The notes beneath the pieces were generated by a model, which saw only the letters and a program-made list of their open reading frames with translations, was not told the origin of the DNA and did not search any database. Position numbers and translations under genes: made by a program. From contig CAYTPI010000023.1 in assembly GCA_964439625.1 (NCBI GenBank), forward strand, positions 1 through 59,969: DNA of 59,969 nt, read 5' to 3'. The DNA is from CAYTPI01 sp964439625. Its GTDB lineage: Bacteria > Chloroflexota > Anaerolineae > Aggregatilineales > UBA3940. Each line of letters starts with the position of its first letter. Position 1 is the stretch's first letter. Below are positions 53,206-59,969 of the stretch, piece by piece.

Positions 53206-53231
53206 GGAGTGCGCTTGTTGCACTCCTTTTA
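53206..53231 (+). terminator. Intrinsic terminator after nuoF
   Basis: GGAGTGC (53206-53212) and GCACTCC (53220-53226) form a perfect 7-bp stem with a 7-nt loop, followed by TTTTA. It may be partial, as nuoG continues downstream in the same direction. Confidence 0.6.
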
Positions 53232-53276
53232 CCTATATTTATCCTGTTAGACGATAGAGGACCAACAGGACTCACT

Positions 53277-55811
53277 ATGAGCGAAAATTCTGAAACAAAG
53301 CTAGTTAAATTAACCATCGACGGCGAGGTATTTGACGTACCTGAGGGCATGAACCTCGTCGATGCGGCTAAGCAAGTCGGGAATGATATTCCCGTCTTCT
53401 GCTACCACCCGAAGCTGGGTGCTGCGGCGAACTGCCGTATGTGCTTGGTTGAATTGGGTGCCCCTCGCCCCAACCGTCAGACGGGCGAACTGGAACTGGC
53501 ATGGTTCCCGGGTGTGCAGACTGCATGTACCCACTCCGTTCGTGATGGAATGGAAATCAAAACAACAACGGATCTGGTCGTCAAGAGTCGCAAAGAAATT
53601 CTTGAATTCTTGCTCTCCAGCCACCCGCTCGACTGCCCCATCTGCGATAAAGGCGGTGAATGCCCACTCCAGAACCTGACCATGGAACATGGCCCCGGCA
53701 CCAGTCGGATGTACTGGACGGATAAAATGCGGCTGGGCAAGCATATTCCGCTGGGTGAAGTCATTTACCTCGACCAAGAGCGCTGCATTCACTGTGCCCG
53801 CTGCATTCGCTTTCAGGACATTATCGTTGATGACCCAGTCTTAAGCTTTGATTATCGTGGTCGCAAGCAGCGGATTATCACCAACAGCAAACCAGGCTTC
53901 GACAGTATTTGGTCTGGTAATACCACAGATATTTGCCCGGTTGGCGCCCTCACGACTGCGGACTTCCGCTTCAATGCGCGCCCGTGGGAGATGGTTGCTG
54001 TGGCATCGTTGTGTACACACTCACCTGTGGGTGCCAACATTGTCTACGATACGCGCACTGACCGGCTGAAGGGTGGGCGGACGACAATCCGTCGCATCAT
54101 GCCACGCCAAAATGAGGAAGTCAATGAAACGTGGATCTCCGACAAGACGCGCTTTGTCCATCACTACATGGAATCAGACGAGCGCCTGACTCAACCCATG
54201 ATGCGCCAGAACGGGCAGCTTGTGCCAGTGAGCTGGAATGAAGCCCTCCAGACAGTGGTCAGTAAGTTTAAGAATGCGGGCAGCGCCATTGGTGCGATTG
54301 CAGGCCCACGCTTGAGCAATGAAGACTACTACGCTATCCAGAAGCTGATCCGTGGTTTAGGCAGTAGCAATCTGAGTGTTTACCCAGCGCGCGCTGAAGC
54401 AGGTGACATTGTCGCTGAAGTCGGCGTTGGTGTCGGTACCAACCTCAAGAACCTCGGTGAAGGTGACGTGGCGATAGTTGTCGCCAGTGATCTGCTCAAC
54501 GAAGCGCCGCTGTGGTGGCTGCAACTGAAGCAAGCCTCTGAGCGCGGTGCCAAGTTGATCGTTCTCAATGGTCGCCCCACTCGGCTGGATAAATTCGCTG
54601 CACACAGCATTCGCTACACTTACGGTGAAGAAGTAGCCGCAGTCCAAGCATTGACCAGCGACTCCGATGAAGTCGCTAAGGTTTTCGCTGAAGCTGACAA
54701 CGCAATGATCTTCGTTGGAACCGAGGGGCTAAATGCAGGCAGTAGCCGCGCCGTCGCCCAAGCTGCCGCCAACGCCCTCATTGAAACAGGGCATGTAGGT
54801 AAGGCACTAAATGGTCTGGTAGTTGTGTGGCCGGGGGCTAACATTCAGGGTGCGTTCGATATGGGGATGCATCACGCATACGGCCCCGGTTATGAAGCGG
54901 TTGATGCTGGGATGAACTACACCAGCATGGTCGATAACATGGGCGACCTCAAGCTGCTTTATCTTGCTGGCGCTGACCCTGTCTTTGATGACGGCGACTT
55001 TGAGGCTGCTCTGAAAAACAGCAATACAGCCGTTATTATGACAGACTTACTGCTGTCAGAAACAGCTGAAAAGTACGCGGATATTGTGCTGCCGGTACAA
55101 AGCATCTCTGAGCGTGATGGCACCTATACTAACGCCATGCGCCGCATTCAACGCTTCTACCCGGCAATCGATGTGATTGGCGAGAGCAAGCAAGACTTTG
55201 TGATTGCACAGGAGATTGGTCAAGCGTTAGGCATTGGCGATATCATCGTCTCGCTTGCGCCGATGGTCTTTAGCGCGATTGCCAAAGCCGTTGGTATCTA
55301 CAACGGCATGACTTACACTAAGTTAGGCCAAGTCAAGGAACAATTCCCAGATGTACGCGGTGAGGGTATGTACTACGGCGGTACCCAATACGAGAACAAG
55401 AACGGTCTGGGCGCACAGTGGCAAACTGTCGCTGAGCGGAACCCATCAGCCGTTCGCAAGAAAGACGTCAAGGCTGAGAACAAGGTCAAGGCAAACGCGC
55501 AGGGTTTAATTGTCGTCCCGACCACCCTACTCTATGATCGCGAGCCTGTGTTCCAATATACGGAACTGCTGCATAAGCGCATCGCGCAGCCGCACTTGAC
55601 GATTAATCCGGCTGACGCTGAGACACTCGGCGTAACACATGGTGATATGGTTGGTGTTAGTGTCAACGGGCATACCGTGAACGTTAGCGCCCTCATCAGT
55701 GAAGACACACCGCAGGGCGTCACCCTGATGCCGCGCCGGTTGCAGCCACAGGGTGCACCTGTCGCAGCGGCTGGGGTTCCCCTTACCAAATTGGAGAAAG
55801 CTGAAGCATGA
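53277..55811 (+). CDS. nuoG: NADH-quinone oxidoreductase subunit G
   Basis: The product has 844 residues. The N-terminal ferredoxin-like domain has the 2Fe-2S ligands (FCYHPKLGAAANCRMC and QTACTH). The next domains bind 4Fe-4S clusters through HPLDCPICDKGGECPLQN and RCIHCARCIRF, then GNTTDICPVGALT. The molybdopterin-oxidoreductase-like body lacks a visible Mo-cofactor use, as usual for NuoG. The end carries the MopB-binding tail (HLTINPADAETLGVTHGD). Its stop overlaps the nuoH start by 4 nt (ATGA). Confidence 0.96.
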   Translation: MSENSETKLVKLTIDGEVFDVPEGMNLVDAAKQVGNDIPVFCYHPKLGAAANCRMCLVELGAPRPNRQTGELELAWFPGVQTACTHSVRDGMEIKTTTDLVVKSRKEILEFLLSSHPLDCPICDKGGECPLQNLTMEHGPGTSRMYWTDKMRLGKHIPLGEVIYLDQERCIHCARCIRFQDIIVDDPVLSFDYRGRKQRIITNSKPGFDSIWSGNTTDICPVGALTTADFRFNARPWEMVAVASLCTHSPVGANIVYDTRTDRLKGGRTTIRRIMPRQNEEVNETWISDKTRFVHHYMESDERLTQPMMRQNGQLVPVSWNEALQTVVSKFKNAGSAIGAIAGPRLSNEDYYAIQKLIRGLGSSNLSVYPARAEAGDIVAEVGVGVGTNLKNLGEGDVAIVVASDLLNEAPLWWLQLKQASERGAKLIVLNGRPTRLDKFAAHSIRYTYGEEVAAVQALTSDSDEVAKVFAEADNAMIFVGTEGLNAGSSRAVAQAAANALIETGHVGKALNGLVVVWPGANIQGAFDMGMHHAYGPGYEAVDAGMNYTSMVDNMGDLKLLYLAGADPVFDDGDFEAALKNSNTAVIMTDLLLSETAEKYADIVLPVQSISERDGTYTNAMRRIQRFYPAIDVIGESKQDFVIAQEIGQALGIGDIIVSLAPMVFSAIAKAVGIYNGMTYTKLGQVKEQFPDVRGEGMYYGGTQYENKNGLGAQWQTVAERNPSAVRKKDVKAENKVKANAQGLIVVPTTLLYDREPVFQYTELLHKRIAQPHLTINPADAETLGVTHGDMVGVSVNGHTVNVSALISEDTPQGVTLMPRRLQPQGAPVAAAGVPLTKLEKAEA

Positions 55812-56926
55812 GCGATCTACTGATTTTCGTGCTGGATGCTCTTGTTAAGTCAGGGATTATCATCTTTACCCTGCTGACGGCATTCGCATATACAACGCTG
55901 CTCGAACGCCGTCTGATCTCTGCTTTCCAGCAGCGCATTGGGCCAAACCGTACCGGACCGGGTGGTTTCCTCCAGCCTGCTGCTGATGGCTTGAAACTGG
56001 TCTTTAAGGAAGACATTACACCGTACAATGCGGATAAAATCGTCTTCCGCATTGCGCCGATTATCACAGCGGTGCCTGCCTTGATTATTCTGGCAGTCGT
56101 GCCGTTGGGTGGTGAAGTCAACTTGTTTGGCTATACCACCAGCTTGCAGCTTGCCGATATCAATGTGGCGGTGCTCTATATCCTCGCTGTCACTTCGATA
56201 TCTGTCTATGGCATTGTGCTGGCGGGGTGGTCATCCGCGAATAAGTATGCCGCGATGGGCGGTATTCGCTCCTCTGCCCAGATGATTAGCTATGAACTGG
56301 CAATGGGCTTAGCTTTGCTGGCCCCGGTGATGATGGTCAGTTCGATGAGCATGCGCGACATTGTCCTGGCGCAGGAAGGCTTATGGTTTGCTTTCATCCA
56401 GCCGGTGGCTTTCGCTATTTTCTACATCACCATTTTGGCAGAGACCAACCGTCCGCCGTTTGATATGCCCGAGGCAGAAGAAGAACTAACTGCCGGGTAC
56501 CACAGTGAATACAGTGGTATGGGTTTTGCGGCCTTCTTTATGGCGGAATACATGAAAATGATCGCCGTGAGTGCGATCACTGCATCATTGTTCCTTGGTG
56601 GTTACATGCTCAGTGTACCAATCCCGCCGTTCCTCAGTGATTTACTGGGCGCAGGGACTGGTGGTTGGGAGCTGTTCCACTTCCATCAGAACAAGTTCAC
56701 TAGCGGCTGGCTTGGCCCGCTGATCCTAGGCGCGAAGATTATCGCCAGCCTCGTCTTCATGGTCTGGATTCGCGCAACGTTCCCGCGTTTCCGGTACGAT
56801 CGTCTGATGATGTTCGGCTGGAAGGTGCTGCTGCCACTGGCTCTGCTTAACGTAGCCGTGACGGCTGTGTTGGTTGTGTTCGGTGTGCTGCCGCTTAATT
56901 TGTCAATCTTACCGTGGATATCGTAA
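55808..56926 (+). CDS. nuoH: NADH-quinone oxidoreductase subunit H
   Basis: The product has 372 residues with about eight membrane helices. NuoH/ND1 forms the membrane part of the quinone chamber. The conserved segments are LLERRLISAFQQRIGPNRTG, SSAQMISYELAMGL, then ETNRPPFDMPEAEEELTAGY with its acidic cluster, and RATFPRFRYDRLMMFGWK. The start overlaps nuoG (ATGA), so they are translationally coupled. Confidence 0.97.
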   Translation: MSDLLIFVLDALVKSGIIIFTLLTAFAYTTLLERRLISAFQQRIGPNRTGPGGFLQPAADGLKLVFKEDITPYNADKIVFRIAPIITAVPALIILAVVPLGGEVNLFGYTTSLQLADINVAVLYILAVTSISVYGIVLAGWSSANKYAAMGGIRSSAQMISYELAMGLALLAPVMMVSSMSMRDIVLAQEGLWFAFIQPVAFAIFYITILAETNRPPFDMPEAEEELTAGYHSEYSGMGFAAFFMAEYMKMIAVSAITASLFLGGYMLSVPIPPFLSDLLGAGTGGWELFHFHQNKFTSGWLGPLILGAKIIASLVFMVWIRATFPRFRYDRLMMFGWKVLLPLALLNVAVTAVLVVFGVLPLNLSILPWIS

Positions 56927-56965
56927 GCAAAGAGATGTCAATCACTTTATGGGAAGTAACCTAAT

Positions 56966-57496
56966 ATGGCTCAACAACTACAACGGATAGGTAACGGCGT
57001 CGCTGCTTTGGTGACTGGCTTAGCAACCGTCTTCAAACACCTGACGATGCCTACTGTAACGGTGCAATATCCAGAAGAGCGCAAGAAGTATCCGGAGCGC
57101 TTTAAGGGCCGCCATGCACTGAAACGCTATGACAACGGCCTTGAGAAGTGCATCGGTTGCTCACTGTGTGCTGCGGCCTGCCCCGCAGATGCGATCTGGG
57201 TAGAGGCATCTGAGAACTCTGATGATGAACGCTTCTCGCCGGGCGAGCGCTACGCTAAAACCTACGAGATCAATATGCTGCGCTGTATTTTTTGCGGCTA
57301 CTGTGCTGATGCCTGCCCAACTGAGGCAATTGTGTTGGAGCACGATATTGAGTTGGCGTTCTATGATCGTGAGAGCGCCATTTACACCAAGGATATGCTG
57401 ATCGACCCACCGCCATTGGGTAAACCAGATACGCCGGTGAAAGTCTCGGCTGGCAGCTTCGACCGAGCGATACCAGATCAGAAAGACCCGTATTAA
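56966..57496 (+). CDS. nuoI: NADH-quinone oxidoreductase subunit I
   Basis: The product has 176 residues. It is a two-cluster ferredoxin-type subunit linking N3-chain clusters to N2. The ligands are CIGCSLCAAACPADAI and CIFCGYCADACPTEAI. A short hydrophobic N-terminus (VAALVTGLATVF) should rest on the membrane, followed by KYPERFKGRHALKRYD. The C-terminus is extended by ~35 polar residues. nuoJ follows after 126 nt; the gap contains a GGGC/GCCC hairpin at 57506-57533. Confidence 0.96.
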   Translation: MAQQLQRIGNGVAALVTGLATVFKHLTMPTVTVQYPEERKKYPERFKGRHALKRYDNGLEKCIGCSLCAAACPADAIWVEASENSDDERFSPGERYAKTYEINMLRCIFCGYCADACPTEAIVLEHDIELAFYDRESAIYTKDMLIDPPPLGKPDTPVKVSAGSFDRAIPDQKDPY

Positions 57497-57622
57497 AAAC
57501 ACAGGAATGGGCTGGGTAAAGCCTCGGCCCACCTGTACAAAATTTGTCAATAATCCTCTGACAAAATATAAATAAACCGATCTATCCACTGTATCCACTC
57601 ACGCCATAGGAAGACACACCAT

Positions 57623-58207
57623 ATGGTAGGCCCAATTTTATTTGCAGTCCTCGCAATTATTCTGATTGCTTCCGGCATTGGCATGCTGATAAGCCGCAAT
57701 GCAGTTCACGCGGCGATGTTTCTTGTCGTCAACTTTACGACCGTTGCCCTGTTTTACCTTGGTCTGAATGCGCCGTTTTTGGCAATGGTTCAGATTACGG
57801 TCTACGCTGGTGCAATTATGGTGCTCTTCTTGTTCGTCATCATGCTGTTGGGCGCCGAGCGCGTACCGTTGACGTCTCAGTTAAGAGGGCAAGTGCCCTT
57901 AGCAATTGTAATGGGTGTCAGCTTATTGCTGGTAGCGCTGCTGCTGTTACTCGGGTCTGGCGCAGAGCTGACTACGGAAGGCTTGCCATTAGTCACAGAG
58001 CAGGCCGGTGAAGAGGTTGTCTTCGGTAGCCCGGCATCAATGGGGATTGCGCTGTTTACCCGTTACGCTTTGCCCATGCAGATGGTAGCCATTCTGCTGT
58101 TGATCGCAATGATTGGCGCGGTAGTGTTGGCTCGCAACGAAGATGTACAACCAAAACGTGTTAGAAAAGGCCCCGGCGCTGACGAGTATCTGGGCGGCGG
58201 CGACTAA
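57623..58207 (+). CDS. nuoJ: NADH-quinone oxidoreductase subunit J
   Basis: The product has 194 residues with five membrane helices. NuoJ/ND6 is recognised by NAVHAAMFLVVNFTTVALFY, then GLNAPFLAMVQITVYAGAIM and VLFLFVIMLLG. Third-helix residues around VYAGAIMVLFLFV form the pi-bulge helix. The C-terminal ~25 residues are basic and soluble (RNEDVQPKRVRKGPG). nuoK follows after 63 nt. Confidence 0.96.
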   Translation: MVGPILFAVLAIILIASGIGMLISRNAVHAAMFLVVNFTTVALFYLGLNAPFLAMVQITVYAGAIMVLFLFVIMLLGAERVPLTSQLRGQVPLAIVMGVSLLLVALLLLLGSGAELTTEGLPLVTEQAGEEVVFGSPASMGIALFTRYALPMQMVAILLLIAMIGAVVLARNEDVQPKRVRKGPGADEYLGGGD

Positions 58208-58270
58208 CCAAACAGGCCGGGGATTTCCCCGGTCGTTGTGTGTATACTGCTACACCGAAACGGAACAACC

Positions 58271-58594
58271 ATGTTAGATGAAGCAATTTTCCTTGTACCG
58301 ACCTCCTGGCACATTGCCCTCAGTGCTGTGTTGTTTGTTATCGGCGTGGTCGGCGTGCTCATTCGGCGTAATGCCATCCTGATTTTTATGTCTGTTGAGC
58401 TGATGCTTAACTCTGCCAACTTGGCCTTTGTCGCGTTTGCCCGTGCATTCCTTGACGCCAGCGGTCATGTATTTGTCTTCTTTGTCATGACGATTGCCGC
58501 TGCAGAAGTTGCCGTCGGTCTCGCTTTGATCGTGATCATCTTCCGCAACAAGCACTCCATCGATATCGATGAGCTGCACCAAATGGAAGGTTAA
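58271..58594 (+). CDS. nuoK: NADH-quinone oxidoreductase subunit K
   Basis: The product has 107 residues from the ATG at 58271, the normal size for NuoK/ND4L, with three membrane helices. The conserved acidic residues lie in FMSVELMLNSANLAFVAF and TIAAAEVAVGLALIVIIFR, both proton-channel Glu. An in-frame ATG-like start at 58238 would add 11 non-conserved residues. A CCGGGGA/TCCCCGG hairpin (58216-58231) lies between nuoJ and this start. nuoL follows after 45 nt. Confidence 0.95.
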   Translation: MLDEAIFLVPTSWHIALSAVLFVIGVVGVLIRRNAILIFMSVELMLNSANLAFVAFARAFLDASGHVFVFFVMTIAAAEVAVGLALIVIIFRNKHSIDIDELHQMEG

Positions 58595-58639
58595 CCCCAT
58601 GACATTATTTAAAAACAAGCTACAGCAGGAAAGAAACTA

Positions 58640-59969
58640 ATGGAAGCAATTGTTGGCCTAGCCCCCCTGCTCATTTTTATCCCCTTCTCTGGGGCCTTTA
58701 TTAATATGTTCTTCGGGCGTCGTTTGATGCCTGAGTCAACCAGCCGTGCGCCTGGTGTTATCGCAGCGACGGCCTCTGGTCTGGCATTTGTCGTTGGGCT
58801 GGTGCTGTTTATTGGCCTGCTTGCCGGGCACGGTGAAGCAGCAACATCAGTGCTGTTCACCTGGTTTGACATCCCAATTGGTGATCGTATCCTCACTGTT
58901 GCGTGGGCCCACCAGATTGATACGCTGTCAATCGTCATGATTTTGGTGATTACCGGCGTTGGCACCCTGATCCACATCTTCGCCATCGAATATATGCATG
59001 GCGATATTGACGAGCAGGTCAACAAGCGCCATCTTGAAGGCCAGGCGGCCTACACTTTTAAGGCCCGCCGCTACAGCCGTTTCTTTACCTATCTCGGCAT
59101 TTTCTTGGGGGGCATGCTCATTTTGGTGACGGGAAATAACTACCTGATGCTGTTCGTCGGGTGGGAAGCTGTCGGTCTGGCGTCCTTCTTGCTGATCGGC
59201 TTCTGGTACGACGATCCACTTGCGAGTGCGTCAAACTCTAACTCTGCCAAGAAAGCGTTCATCGCCAATCGCGTCGGTGACTTCGGTATGTTGATCGCCA
59301 TTATGCTGATCTTCTGGACGTTCGGCTCGTTGGATTTCAACACGGTTTTCTTGCGCCTTGAGTGCATGAAGACGGTCGAGCAGAGTGACTGTCTCGCATT
59401 GAGCGTTGCTGAACTCGAAGAAGAATTTAGTACAAGCCATGGCGAGGGCGAAGCAGCCGAGGAAGAAGCCCTCTTCCCATTAGTCCGTAGTGCGGGTAAC
59501 GCGCTGCTGGCTGAAGGTGACGAAGGTCCGAGCGTCTACACCACACCGATATCACTGGGTACCCTGCAATTCAGCCTGACAACAATGGTCACGGCAATCT
59601 GCTTGTTCTTGCTGTTAGGTGCGGCAGGTAAGTCCGCACAGATACCGCTGTTCGTCTGGCTACCAGACGCGATGGCTGGGCCCACACCAGTTAGTGCGTT
59701 GATGCATGCCGCCACGATGGTGACCGCAGGCATCTACTTACTAACCCGCAGCAATGAAATGCTATCGATTGCGCCGATTGCAGCCAATTGGGTCGCGATC
59801 ATTGGTGGTTTGACCGCCTTGGTCGCTGCGACGATGGCTGTGGCTCAGTACGATATCAAGCGTGTGTTGGCCTTCTCTACGATTTCGCAACTTGGCTTTA
59901 TGATTGCCGCTGTCGGCCTTGGCGGGTACATCGCTGGTATGTTCCACCTCGTAACACACGCGTTCTTTA
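58640..59969 (+). CDS. nuoL: NADH-quinone oxidoreductase subunit L (partial, cut by window edge)
   Basis: The first 443 residues of NuoL/ND5 are present and run off the right edge. The conserved parts are DTLSIVMILVITGVGTLIHI, then LFVGWEAVGLASFLLIGFWY, QIPLFVWLPDAMAGPTPVSA and LMHAATMVTAGIYLL. The first GWE Glu and later Lys/His channel residues are present. Residues ~237-300 form an unusual acidic, Cys-containing insert between helices (LECMKTVEQSDC, then EGEAAEEEALF). The start codon follows AGGAAAG. Confidence 0.95.
   Translation, partial: MEAIVGLAPLLIFIPFSGAFINMFFGRRLMPESTSRAPGVIAATASGLAFVVGLVLFIGLLAGHGEAATSVLFTWFDIPIGDRILTVAWAHQIDTLSIVMILVITGVGTLIHIFAIEYMHGDIDEQVNKRHLEGQAAYTFKARRYSRFFTYLGIFLGGMLILVTGNNYLMLFVGWEAVGLASFLLIGFWYDDPLASASNSNSAKKAFIANRVGDFGMLIAIMLIFWTFGSLDFNTVFLRLECMKTVEQSDCLALSVAELEEEFSTSHGEGEAAEEEALFPLVRSAGNALLAEGDEGPSVYTTPISLGTLQFSLTTMVTAICLFLLLGAAGKSAQIPLFVWLPDAMAGPTPVSALMHAATMVTAGIYLLTRSNEMLSIAPIAANWVAIIGGLTALVAATMAVAQYDIKRVLAFSTISQLGFMIAAVGLGGYIAGMFHLVTHAFF

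Noticed and set aside
58216..58231. Terminator after nuoJ (CCGGGGATTTCCCCGG)
   Set aside because: A strong stem, but no U-tract follows and nuoK starts 40 nt on; more likely an mRNA structure or chance.
1..59969. CRISPR arrays, tRNA or rRNA genes, replication origin
   Set aside because: I saw no regularly spaced repeats, no tRNA-like cloverleaf with a GTTCRA arm, no rRNA signatures and no DnaA-box clusters. A tool search could still reveal a missed tRNA.

Overview
The window reads as a chromosomal segment of a Chloroflexota bacterium, most likely Anaerolineae-like. That assignment is an inference from gene content. It rests on Pro/Thr-rich linkers behind membrane anchors and lipoboxes, very long multi-GAF sensor kinases, a T-box on thrS, and a 14-subunit-type complex I cluster. 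I found no rRNA, tRNA or CRISPR array. The left third is visibly more AT-rich than the rest.

Layout. Positions 1-2500 hold transposon and gene debris: a TnpB 3' end, a broken DUF1269 gene and a GMC-oxidoreductase remnant, plus one intact alpha/beta hydrolase. Positions 2536-15957 are a surface-glycan island bracketed by a ~260 bp direct repeat that ends 3 nt before the thrS stop codon. The island has a minus-strand five-gene unit (two sulfatase-like proteins, two GT4 glycosyltransferases, an ABC exporter). A plus-strand unit follows (RmlC-like cupin, GT2, third sulfatase-like protein, GT4). Part of the plus unit sits between ~570 bp inverted repeats together with a dead IS3-type transposase, so it may be invertible.

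Positions 16225-23426 carry thrS with its T-box, a GH13 glucosidase fused to a CheY-like receiver domain, a Chloroflexota-style anchored protein, an M1 peptidase lipoprotein and a small receiver protein with a lysine-rich tail. Positions 23488-33487 hold a 2980-residue histidine kinase with about 13 GAF repeats and a receiver/degenerate-GGDEF protein. With the small receiver protein these look like one minus-strand signalling operon. Positions 33793-39085 hold an ABC exporter, an unknown protein, and a pterin/folate group (folK, folE, a PCD-type dehydratase, an SDR).

Positions 39240-41913 are a cobalamin-riboswitch-controlled uptake pair without its ATPase. Positions 41949-46825 carry a beta-propeller-like lipoprotein, a polytopic membrane protein and an atypical OmpR-type regulator. 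The right end (47181 to the window edge) is the NADH-quinone oxidoreductase cluster nuoABCD, a CPBP membrane protease, then nuoEFGHIJKL, with nuoL cut by the edge. Hairpin terminators after nuoD and nuoF and promoter-like sites behind them suggest several transcription units.

The most unusual items are the GH13-receiver fusion, the 13-GAF kinase, the three serine-type sulfatase-like proteins lacking the CxPxR formylglycine signature, and the repeat-bounded, possibly invertible glycan island.
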